From the NCBI RefSeq assembly GCF_000955805.1, contig NZ_JYOA01000008.1, positions 170,398 through 234,397 on the forward strand: 64,000 bases of DNA, written 5' to 3'. Source of the DNA: Pseudomonas sp. 21. GTDB taxonomy: Bacteria > Pseudomonadota > Gammaproteobacteria > Pseudomonadales > Pseudomonadaceae. Under the pieces are notes generated by a model. It had not been told where the DNA came from and ran no database searches. It saw nothing but the letters and a program-made list of their open reading frames with translations. Made by a program: the position numbers and the translations under genes. Below, piece after piece: positions 57,501 through 64,000 of this stretch (the first letter of the stretch is position 1; each line of letters begins with the position of its first letter).

Positions 57501-58067
57501 TCAGCCGTTGTGTTCTACCTGGACGAAGTGCCGCGTGCCGGCCTCGACGTCATAGATGTGGTAGTTGTTCATCATCCGCCCGTAGAGGTGCAGGCTGACC
57601 GCGCGCGGGCGGTCGGCAGGGACACCGGTGACGTGGATGTGGTCGGGGTTGGGGACGAAGCTGGTGACCGCGCCGGGTGGCAGCAGGATCATGCCGCCCT
57701 TGACCAGTTCGATGCCCTCGTCGCGGTTGCGGTCGGCGGACAGGCAGACGTAGCTGCGCTCCTCCAGCACGCCCTCGACTATGCCCACCACGCCCCAGCT
57801 GCCGTGGTCGTGTACCGGCGTCCATTGACCCGGCGACCAGACCAGGGCGTAGAGCGACAGGTTGTCGTCCGGCGCCTGGTAGATCAGGTTGCGCGCATAG
57901 TGGAACGGGTCGCTCTGGTAGTGGTGCGCTTCGAGGAAGTCGCCGGCATGGGCGAGCAGCTCCATCATGAAAGGCGCCAGCGAGGCCACGCACTGGCAGG
58001 GTTCGGATTCCTGCCGGCTGAGTTGGGTGGCGTGTTCGATGAAGCGGGCGAGGGTGGCGTGGGGCAT
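57501..58067 (-). CDS. Cysteine dioxygenase-like thiol dioxygenase
   Basis: A 188-residue cupin of the cysteine/3-mercaptopropionate dioxygenase family. Iron ligands are in PVHDHGSW (His86, His88), with a later His in PDHIHVTG (143-145); the usual YGRMMNNYHIYDVEAG tail is present. The family adds O2 to the sulfur of cysteine or 3-mercaptopropionate to give the sulfinate. In Pseudomonas the mercaptopropionate preference is common. It stands alone between the HD-GYP gene and cobF. Confidence 0.82.
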   Translation of the reverse strand: MPHATLARFIEHATQLSRQESEPCQCVASLAPFMMELLAHAGDFLEAHHYQSDPFHYARNLIYQAPDDNLSLYALVWSPGQWTPVHDHGSWGVVGIVEGVLEERSYVCLSADRNRDEGIELVKGGMILLPPGAVTSFVPNPDHIHVTGVPADRPRAVSLHLYGRMMNNYHIYDVEAGTRHFVQVEHNG

Positions 58068-58151
58068 GAGCGGTGCGCTCCGGCAGGCGTTGTCGACACA
58101 ACGACATCACTCTAGCCGCTTTTGCCGAGCCTGCTCAGAACCGCAGGGCAC

Positions 58152-58170
58152 ATGACCCGGCGCGGGTCAT
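58152..58170 (-). terminator. Hairpin downstream of cobF
   Basis: Stem ATGACCC / GGGTCAT with a 5-base loop, 17 bases after the cobF stop. No T tract, so its function is uncertain. Confidence 0.4.
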
Positions 58171-58186
58171 CCACCCTGCGTGGGGC

Positions 58187-58951
58187 TCAGGCGTCCTTCG
58201 GCGCGCGCCGCAGCAGGTAGGTATCCATGATCCAGCCGTTGGCCTCGCGGGCTGCCTGGCGGGTGCGCCGGATGTCTTCGCCAACCTCGGTGAGCCGCCC
58301 GCTGCGGAGGATTTCGTCCGGGGTGCCGACGTAGGCGCCCCAGTAGATTTCCAGTTCCGGATCGTCCAGTTGGCAGTAGGTATCCTCGGCGTCGAGCATC
58401 ACCACGACGCTCCCGGCATTGGCCGGGAAGCCTTCGGCCAGGCGACGACCGGTGGTGATCTGCACTGACTGGCCGATGGCGTTCAGCGGCACCCGGTGGC
58501 GTGCGGCGAGGGCCTGCACGCTGGTGATGCCGGGGATCACCTGGTAGTCGAAGTTCACCCGGCCCTCGCGCAGGACGGCGTCGAGGATGCGCAGGGTGCT
58601 GTCGTAGAGCGAGGGGTCGCCCCAGACCAGGAAGGCACCGCACTGGCCCTCCTGCAGTTCGTCCGCGATCAGGCGTTCGAACACCTGCTGCTTGGCCTGG
58701 TTGAGGTCACGCACCTGCCCGGCGTAGTCGCCTTCGCGGACGCGTTCGGGGCTGTCGGCTTCGACGATGCGGTAATCGCTGCGGGAAACGTAGCGCCCGA
58801 GGATGTCGCGGCGCAGCTGGAGCAGCTTGTCCTTGCTCGCGCCCTTGTCCATGAGGAAGAACACGTCCGCGCGGTTCATCGCGTTGATCGCCTGCACGGT
58901 GAGGTATTCAGGGTCACCCGCGCCGATGCCGATGATGAGCAGCTGCTTCAT
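58187..58951 (-). CDS. cobF: Precorrin-6A synthase (deacetylating)
   Basis: A 254-residue SAM-dependent methyltransferase of the aerobic cobalamin pathway. The nucleotide-type GIGAGDPEYLTVQAINAMNRADVFFLMDKG start and the QCGAFLVWGDPSLYDSTLRI and ALAARHRVPLNAIGQSVQITTGRRL segments match CobF. It methylates precorrin-5 at C1 with loss of acetate. The start is ATG 58951 (MKQLLIIGIG). No other cob gene lies in the window, so this step is encoded apart from the main B12 cluster. Confidence 0.9.
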   Translation of the reverse strand: MKQLLIIGIGAGDPEYLTVQAINAMNRADVFFLMDKGASKDKLLQLRRDILGRYVSRSDYRIVEADSPERVREGDYAGQVRDLNQAKQQVFERLIADELQEGQCGAFLVWGDPSLYDSTLRILDAVLREGRVNFDYQVIPGITSVQALAARHRVPLNAIGQSVQITTGRRLAEGFPANAGSVVVMLDAEDTYCQLDDPELEIYWGAYVGTPDEILRSGRLTEVGEDIRRTRQAAREANGWIMDTYLLRRAPKDA

Positions 58952-59074
58952 GTCTGGTCCTGCGTGCCGTGGATCGAAGGGCTTCAAGACTACGCCTGTC
59001 CGGCGACGTGCTCATCTGTCGAATCGACGCGCTGTTGTGGGTGTTTGCCGATGGTCCGCTGCGGGCTGAGGCCG

Positions 59075-59138
59075 ATCGCGGACGGAGTCCGCTCCTACGA
59101 ATCCGATCTCGTGCGTAGGAGCGGACTCTGTCCGCGAT
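59075..59138. repeat. REP inverted pair
   Basis: GGACGGAGTCCGCTCCTAC (59075-59098) facing GTAGGAGCGGACTCTGTCCG (59115-59138) in the gap between metE and cobF. Confidence 0.8.
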
Positions 59139-59212
59139 GGTTCAACGTCGTCGCCCGGTTCGCCTCGGCCAGCGCTCGACCTCCGGCGCAGCGCAACCGT
59201 GGGGCAGGCCGC

Positions 59213-61513
59213 TCAGCCCAGCAGCGCCACGTCCTTGCGCAGCTCGCGGGCGGCCGCGACCATGTTCACCAGCGCCGCTTCGGTCTCCGGCCAGGCGCGG
59301 GTCTTCAGGCCGCAGTCCGGGTTGACCCACAGGCGCTCGGCGGGAATGCGCTGCGCGGCCTTGCGCAGCAGCTTGACCATCTCGTCCTTGCCCGGCACGC
59401 GCGGCGAATGGATGTCGTAGACGCCCGGACCGATCTCGTTGGGGTACTCGAACTTCTCGAAGGCTTCCAGCAGTTCCATGTCCGAGCGCGAGGTCTCGAT
59501 GGTGATCACGTCGGCGTCCATGGCGGCGATGGATTCGATCACGTCGTTGAACTCGCTGTAGCACATGTGGGTGTGGATCTGCGTTTCGTCGCGCACGCCG
59601 GAGGCGCACAGGCGGAAGGCTTCGGTGGCCCAGTCGAGGTAGCGACCCCAGTCGCTGCGGCGCAGCGGCAGGCCTTCGCGGAACGCGGCTTCGTCGATCT
59701 GCACGATGCGGATACCGGCGGCCTCCAGGTCGACCACTTCGTCGCGGATAGCCAGGGCCAGCTGGCGAGCCTGGGTTTCGCGGGAGACGTCCTCGCGCGG
59801 GAAGGACCACATCAGCATGGTCACCGGGCCGGTCAGCATGCCTTTCATGACCTTCGTGGTGAGGCTCTGGGCGTACCGGATCCACGCCACGGTCATGGCT
59901 TGCGGGCGGCTCAGGTCGCCAAAGATCACCGCCGGTTTCACGCAGCGCGAACCGTAGCTCTGCACCCAGCCGAAGCGGGTGAAGAGGTAGCCGTCGAGCT
60001 GCTCGGCGAAGTACTCGACCATGTCGTTGCGCTCGGCCTCGCCGTGCACCAGCACGTCCAGCCCCAGGTTCTCCTGGATCTCCACGGCATGGCGGATTTC
60101 ACTGTGCATGGCCTCGGTGTAGTCGGCGGCGCTGAGCTTGCCCTGCCTGAAGGCCTGGCGCGCGAGACGGATCGCGGAGGTCTGCGGGAAGGAGCCGATG
60201 GTGGTGGTGGGGAACTCCGGCAGGTTGAGGCCGGCGCGCTGCTTGACGATGCGCTCGGCGAAAGGCGACCGGCGCTGGCTGTCCTGCGCATGGACGGCGG
60301 CCAGGCGGGCCTTCACTTCCGGCTTGTGAATACGCGGCGAGGCGGCGCGGCTGGCTTGCACGGCGCGGCTCTGCTCCAGCGCGGCACGGACTTCCGGCGC
60401 CTGGGGCTGATTGACGGCGCGGGCGAGCAGGGCGACTTCGGCGCACTTCTGTACGGCGAAGGCCAGCCAGCTTTTCAGCTCGGTATCCAGCTTGTCCTCG
60501 CGCTCCAGGTCCACCGGGCTGTGCAGCAGCGAGCAGGACGGCGCGACCCACAGGCGCTCGCCGACCCGCTCGTGGGCGTGGCGCAGCACTTCCAGGCTCT
60601 TCTCCAGGTCGCAGCGCCAGACATTGCGACCGTTGACCACGCCGAGGGAGAGAATCTTGTAGGCCGGCAGACGGTCGAGGATGGTCGGGAACTGCTCGGG
60701 GGCGCGCACCAGATCGAGGTGCAGTCCGTCCACCGGCAGGCCGGCGGCCAGACCCAGGTTGTCGTCCAGGCCGCCGAAGTAGGTGGCCACCAGCTTTTTC
60801 AGCGGCTCGCCCTGCAGCAGGTTGTAGGTGCGCTCGAAGGCATTCTTCCAGGCTTGCGGCAGGTCGAGGGCGAGAATCGGCTCGTCGATCTGCACCCACT
60901 CCACACCTTGTGCGGCAAGGCGGCGGAAGATCTGGCCGTAGAGCGGCAGCAGGCGCTCGACCAGGTCGAGCTTGTCGAAGTCAGCCCCTTTGGTCTTGCC
61001 CAGCCAGAGATAGGTCAGCGGGCCGATCACCACGGGTTTCACCGCGTGGCCCAGGGCGTGGGCTTCCTCCACTTCCTCGAACAGCTGCTCCCAGCTCAGT
61101 TCGAACTGCTGGTCAGCGCTGAACTCGGGGACGAGGTAGTGGTAGTTGGTGTCGAACCACTTGGTCATTTCCTGCGCGTGGGCGCCGCCGCAGCAACTAT
61201 CACTGACTCCGCGCGCCATGGCGAACAGCGTCTGCAGGGTCGGCTTGGCATCGCCATGGGGGCGGAAGCGCTCGGGGATCACGCCGAAGGTCAGCGAGTG
61301 GGTCAGCACCTGGTCGTACCAGGCGAAGTCGCCCACCGGCAGCAGCTCGATGCCGGCGTTCTTCTGCACCTGCCAGTGGGCGGCACGCAGCTCGCTGCCA
61401 ACGGCGCGCAGCCCGGCTTCGTCCAGTTCGCCCTTCCAGAAGGCCTCCTGGGCTTTCTTCAGCTCGCGGTCGCGGCCGATGCGGGGAAAGCCGAGGTTGT
61501 GTGCCAGTGCCAT
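59213..61513 (-). CDS. metE: Cobalamin-independent methionine synthase
   Basis: A 766-residue MetE, full length. Both homologous halves are present. The C-terminal domain carries the zinc ligands in [11 protein letters not shown] and NPDCGLKTR, and the methyltetrahydrofolate pocket [17 protein letters not shown]. It moves the methyl group from 5-methyltetrahydropteroyltri-L-glutamate to homocysteine. No metR gene is next to it; the AraC gene upstream is on the same strand but unrelated in type. The upstream region is short (about 170 bases) and carries a REP, with no B12 riboswitch visible. Confidence 0.95.
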   Translation of the reverse strand: MALAHNLGFPRIGRDRELKKAQEAFWKGELDEAGLRAVGSELRAAHWQVQKNAGIELLPVGDFAWYDQVLTHSLTFGVIPERFRPHGDAKPTLQTLFAMARGVSDSCCGGAHAQEMTKWFDTNYHYLVPEFSADQQFELSWEQLFEEVEEAHALGHAVKPVVIGPLTYLWLGKTKGADFDKLDLVERLLPLYGQIFRRLAAQGVEWVQIDEPILALDLPQAWKNAFERTYNLLQGEPLKKLVATYFGGLDDNLGLAAGLPVDGLHLDLVRAPEQFPTILDRLPAYKILSLGVVNGRNVWRCDLEKSLEVLRHAHERVGERLWVAPSCSLLHSPVDLEREDKLDTELKSWLAFAVQKCAEVALLARAVNQPQAPEVRAALEQSRAVQASRAASPRIHKPEVKARLAAVHAQDSQRRSPFAERIVKQRAGLNLPEFPTTTIGSFPQTSAIRLARQAFRQGKLSAADYTEAMHSEIRHAVEIQENLGLDVLVHGEAERNDMVEYFAEQLDGYLFTRFGWVQSYGSRCVKPAVIFGDLSRPQAMTVAWIRYAQSLTTKVMKGMLTGPVTMLMWSFPREDVSRETQARQLALAIRDEVVDLEAAGIRIVQIDEAAFREGLPLRRSDWGRYLDWATEAFRLCASGVRDETQIHTHMCYSEFNDVIESIAAMDADVITIETSRSDMELLEAFEKFEYPNEIGPGVYDIHSPRVPGKDEMVKLLRKAAQRIPAERLWVNPDCGLKTRAWPETEAALVNMVAAARELRKDVALLG

Positions 61514-61630
61514 GTGAATCTCTCCATTGAATCAGCGAATGGCGAGATTCTCCCGGCGGCCTCTTCATGAGACAAACTCAATGTTTTCGTGATGAACACA
61601 AGAAATCTTCACGTTGAAGGTTCACTCCCT

Positions 61631-61653
61631 GTAGGAGCGGGCCATGCCCGCGA
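61631..61653. repeat. REP unit, GGCCATGCCC class
   Basis: A single GTAGGAGCGGGCCATGCCCG unit between metE and the araC-type gene. Confidence 0.75.
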
Positions 61654-61685
61654 TCGCGCGCTCCTGCAGGTTGGTACGCGACCGC

Positions 61686-62480
61686 CTACCCACCCGTCCG
61701 CATCTGCCGCGCCAGGGCACCCGGCGAGGTCCCGAGCTGACGCTGAAACAGCTCGATGAAAGCCGAGGTGGATTCATAGCCCAGCTCACCGGCGATCAGC
61801 GTCACCGACTCGCCGCGCTCCAGCCTTGGCAGGGCCGCCAGCAGGCGCACGCGTTCGCGCCATTCGCGGAACGACAGCCCGGTCTCGTCGCGGAACAGCC
61901 GCGCCAGGGTGCGCCGCGAGGCGCCGACGCGCTGTGCCCAGTCCTCGATGCCCAGGCGCTCGCCGGGGTGTTCCTGCAGGTGATCGGTGACCCGCCGCAG
62001 GCGGGCATCGCGCGGCAGCAGCAGGTCCAGGCCGGAATCCGGCGCAGTGTGCAACTCATCCACCAGCACCTGCATCAGCCGGGCTTCCGGCCCCTCGTCG
62101 GGGTAGTCGCTGGCGAATTCGCTGGCGCGCTGGATGAGGTTGTCCAGCAGTGGCGAAATCTCCACGACGCGGCACGGCCCCAGCCCGGCGGCGATCTCCG
62201 GGGCCAGGTAGAAACTGCGGAACACCACGGCCGTGCGTGCCCGCACGCTGTGCGTCACCCCCGCTGGCAGCCACATGGCGCGACGGGGCGGGATGAGGCA
62301 GGCATGCTGCTCAGTGCTGGCCTCCAGCACTCCGCTGGCGGCGTACATCAGCTGGCCCCAGGGATGGGTATGCGGCTCCACGCGGTGGCCGGCCGGCATG
62401 TCGAAGGCGCGCAGCCAGACCGGCCGGGGCAGGGCGGCGAAGCCGGGAAGCGCCAGGGGATCCTGTCCCGTCGACGGCAT
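61686..62480 (-). CDS. AraC-family regulator with cupin domain
   Basis: A 264-residue AraC-type regulator. The N-terminal cupin (HRVEPHTHPWGQLMYAASGVLEAS) precedes the C-terminal helix-turn-helix (about 165-260) with WAQRVGASRRTLARLFRDETGLSFREWRERVRLLAALPRL and ELGYESTSAFIELFQRQLGTSPGAL. Small regulators of this kind often control a single adjacent exporter or enzyme. It is divergent from panB across 86 bases. No obvious operator is seen. Targets are unknown. Confidence 0.85.
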   Translation of the reverse strand: MPSTGQDPLALPGFAALPRPVWLRAFDMPAGHRVEPHTHPWGQLMYAASGVLEASTEQHACLIPPRRAMWLPAGVTHSVRARTAVVFRSFYLAPEIAAGLGPCRVVEISPLLDNLIQRASEFASDYPDEGPEARLMQVLVDELHTAPDSGLDLLLPRDARLRRVTDHLQEHPGERLGIEDWAQRVGASRRTLARLFRDETGLSFREWRERVRLLAALPRLERGESVTLIAGELGYESTSAFIELFQRQLGTSPGALARQMRTGG

Positions 62481-62566
62481 AGCTTGTCTCTCTCACGGAA
62501 GTGGGCCACTTGACGCCGATGGTAGCGTCTTCCCCGAGCAATATCAGCCCGTGAAGAGGAAACCGC

Positions 62567-63391
62567 ATGAGCAGCCATCGCCCGCAACATCGCCTGTCCG
62601 TCCTGGAGATTCGCCAACGCCGCGAACCCGGCAGCCTGGTCGTGCTGACCGCCTACTCGGCGCCCATGGCGCGTTTGCTCGACCCGCACGTCGACGTGCT
62701 GCTGGTGGGGGATTCGCTGGGCATGGTGCTCTACGGCCTGCCGGACACGCTGGCCGTCAGCCTGGACACCATGATTGCCCATGGCGCCGCGGTGGCCCGT
62801 GGCTCGCAACGGGCGTGCGTGGTGGTGGACCTGCCCTTCGCCAGTTACCAGGCCTCGCCGCAGCAGGCGTTCCTCGCCGCCGCGCGGGTGCTCGCCGAAA
62901 GTGGCGCGCAGGCGGTGAAGCTGGAAGGCGGCGCGGAAATGGCCGAGACCATCGCCTTCCTGGTCGAGCGGGGTATTCCGGTGATGGCGCATATCGGCCT
63001 GACGCCGCAGAAGGTCAACGCCCTGGGCGGCTTCAAGGTGCAGGGCAAGGAAGAAGCCGGTGCGGCTCGGGTGCTGCGCGATGCCGAAGCAGTGGCGTTA
63101 GCCGGGGCGTTCAGCGTGGTGCTCGAAGGCGTGCTGGAGCCGGTGGCGCGACAGGTCTGCGAGCGACTGGAAATCCCGGTGATCGGTATCGGCGCGTCAC
63201 CTGCCTGCGTCGGGCAGGTGCTGGTGACCGAAGACATGCTGGGACTTTCCGGCGAGCAGATTCCGCGCTTCGCGCAGCAGTACGTACGGGTGGACGAGCT
63301 GATCGGCGCGGCGGCCGAGCGTTTTGCCGGCGAGGTGCGTGAGCGCCGGTTCCCGCAGGCGCGGCATTGTTTCGGGATGGCGAAGGACTGA
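62567..63391 (+). CDS. panB: 3-methyl-2-oxobutanoate hydroxymethyltransferase paralogue
   Basis: A 274-residue (beta/alpha)8 enzyme of the PanB family. Metal and active-site motifs are present: [56 protein letters not shown] and [22 protein letters not shown]. It transfers a hydroxymethyl group from methylenetetrahydrofolate to 2-oxoisovalerate, the first step to pantothenate. It is not linked to panC or panD here, so it is probably the second PanB copy found in many pseudomonads. It is divergent from the AraC-type gene. Confidence 0.9.
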   Translation: MSSHRPQHRLSVLEIRQRREPGSLVVLTAYSAPMARLLDPHVDVLLVGDSLGMVLYGLPDTLAVSLDTMIAHGAAVARGSQRACVVVDLPFASYQASPQQAFLAAARVLAESGAQAVKLEGGAEMAETIAFLVERGIPVMAHIGLTPQKVNALGGFKVQGKEEAGAARVLRDAEAVALAGAFSVVLEGVLEPVARQVCERLEIPVIGIGASPACVGQVLVTEDMLGLSGEQIPRFAQQYVRVDELIGAAAERFAGEVRERRFPQARHCFGMAKD

Positions 63392-63404
63392 GTCCGGTGC
63401 GCCA

Positions 63405-63430
63405 GCCCTGCCGACGGGGCGCGGCAGGGC
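63405..63430 (+). terminator. Hairpin between panB and the convergent adaptor gene
   Basis: Perfect 9-bp stem GCCCTGCCG / CGGCAGGGC with an 8-base loop, 13 bases after the panB stop. There is no T run, but the position between convergent genes fits a bidirectional terminator. Confidence 0.5.
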
Positions 63431-63445
63431 CGGCTCATGGCGACG

Positions 63446-64000
63446 CTAGAAGCCGCTCTCGCGCAGGGCGACCGCCAGCAGTCGGGTGAAACCTTCGCCC
63501 AGCCAGCTGCGCCGGGCGCCCTCGATCTGCAGGTGCCCGCGGGTCTCGTGCAGGCCGGGCGGTGCGCCTTCGAGCTTCACCAGTACATGGAACAGCGCCG
63601 GGTTGGGCACCAGCGCCTCGCCCTGCGGGTTGACGTTCAGCGGGCCGCCGTAGCGCGAGGCGAGCATCGGCTGTTCCAGCTGGCTGATGCGCGTGGTGCC
63701 GATCAGCACCACCTGGCCCTCGATGGGGCGTGGCACGCCTTCGGGGTAGAAACGCACATGGCCGCCGTCGGTGAGGCGCTGCACTTCGTCCTGCTTGACG
63801 TAGGCGTCCACCAGCCAGTGCTGCGGGTCTACCAGCACACCGATGGGCTCGCGGGTGTTGATCCACTGGCCGGGCTTCCAGTCCGGGTTGACGTCCATCC
63901 AGCGCCCGGCGAACGGAGCCTGCAGGTTGAGGCGGGCCATCTCGTTGCGGGCGGCGCGGGCCTGCTGGTACTCCACGCCCAGGCGCTGGCGGGTGACGGC
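63446..64000 (-). CDS. HlyD-like adaptor, C-terminal part (partial)
   Basis: The last 185 codons or so of a larger protein that continues past the window edge; the frame is open to 64000 with no credible start. The visible part has a long-helix/lipoyl-type segment (QQARAARNEMARLNLQAPFAGRW) and the barrel of a periplasmic adaptor (WLVDAYVKQDEVQRLTDGGHVRFYPEGVP). It ends RGHLQIEGARRSWLGEGFTRLLAVALRESGF, a tail seen in HlyD-type adaptors, some fused to M50 site-2 proteases. The N-terminal domain, and so the full identity, is outside the window. Confidence 0.6.
   Translation of the reverse strand, partial: AVTRQRLGVEYQQARAARNEMARLNLQAPFAGRWMDVNPDWKPGQWINTREPIGVLVDPQHWLVDAYVKQDEVQRLTDGGHVRFYPEGVPRPIEGQVVLIGTTRISQLEQPMLASRYGGPLNVNPQGEALVPNPALFHVLVKLEGAPPGLHETRGHLQIEGARRSWLGEGFTRLLAVALRESGF

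Noticed and set aside
58496-61570. A plus-strand open frame of about 1000 codons opposite cobF and metE
   Set aside because: Antisense shadow. Both minus-strand genes carry full family motifs, and the plus-strand translation has none.
61560-61630. MetR binding site upstream of metE
   Set aside because: Only partial TGAA/TTCA half-sites with wrong spacing were found, and no metR gene is adjacent.
61514-61685. Cobalamin riboswitch upstream of metE
   Set aside because: The gap is only about 170 bases, part of it a REP, and no B12-box-like core is visible.

Overview
This window looks like chromosomal DNA of a high-GC Pseudomonas, probably from the P. aeruginosa-related environmental group. The evidence is the gene families (an Fsr-type efflux pump, an AmpC of the PDC type, pau/spu-type polyamine genes, CobF, MetE) together with the many short inverted repeats of the GTAGGAGCGGACTC / GCGAGCAAGCTCGC / GCGGGCATGGCCCGC classes, which are typical Pseudomonas REP elements. 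There are no rRNA or tRNA genes, no CRISPR array, no insertion sequence and no prophage. Genus is an inference; species cannot be fixed from the sequence alone.

Layout. 0-5 kb: a Fiu/PiuA-like TonB siderophore receptor with a Fur-box-like leader, an Fsr-type MFS exporter, an alpha/beta hydrolase and a GFA-family protein. 5-7.3 kb: a secreted tyrosine phosphatase fused to an autotransporter barrel. 7.5-12 kb: regulators (AraC, a winged-helix/TPR protein divergent from a DUF1127 peptide, LysR) and a second GFA protein. 12-13.6 kb: a less GC-rich islet with a DUF2272 putative cysteine peptidase and a four-helix membrane protein. 13.6-22.5 kb: an iron alcohol dehydrogenase and an APC permease, small enzymes, AzlCD, an MpaB/DUF2236 protein and two TetR regulators. 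22.6-26.3 kb: a type-II NADH-dehydrogenase-like flavoprotein facing an Rrf2 regulator across a shared operator-like motif, a SleB-like hydrolase and another alpha/beta hydrolase. 26.3-28.8 kb: mgtC behind a long structured leader, then an MBL-fold hydrolase.

28.9-40 kb: polyamine-type genes (two orphan PotF/SpuD-like binding proteins, a nitrilase-family amidase, and a pauA-binding protein-pauB run) mixed with a LuxR regulator, ampC, an RlmN paralogue, a MAPEG protein and an AraC regulator. 40.4-47.4 kb: a lipoprotein, then a long YadA-like trimeric autotransporter that is broken by three frame changes and has lost most of its membrane anchor. 47.7-52.2 kb: an amine/amino-acid oxidase translationally coupled to a polar amino acid ABC transporter, divergent from an IclR regulator. 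52.2-57.4 kb: a large hybrid histidine kinase and an HD-GYP response regulator, in series. 57.5-64 kb: a thiol dioxygenase, cobF, metE, an AraC regulator, a panB paralogue and the end of an HlyD-like adaptor that runs off the window.

Themes. Uptake plus oxidation of amines and amino acids recurs (pauA/SBP/pauB; ABC/FAD oxidase; APC permease/ADH). Cell-surface functions recur too (TonB receptor, autotransporter phosphatase, trimeric adhesin). The most unusual genome-scale signal is three independent tandem duplications of REP-containing 3' regions (after mgtC, between an araC-type gene and pauB, and after the adhesin). In two of them the duplicated gene ends differ mainly at synonymous or conservative positions, as if a homologous segment from a diverged relative had been added beside the resident one. 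Other targets for follow-up are the phosphatase-autotransporter fusion, the DUF2272/membrane-protein islet, the Rrf2 operator pair, the mgtC leader and the TAGGAATTTCCTA-type palindromes shared by the luxR-type gene and the adhesin promoter.
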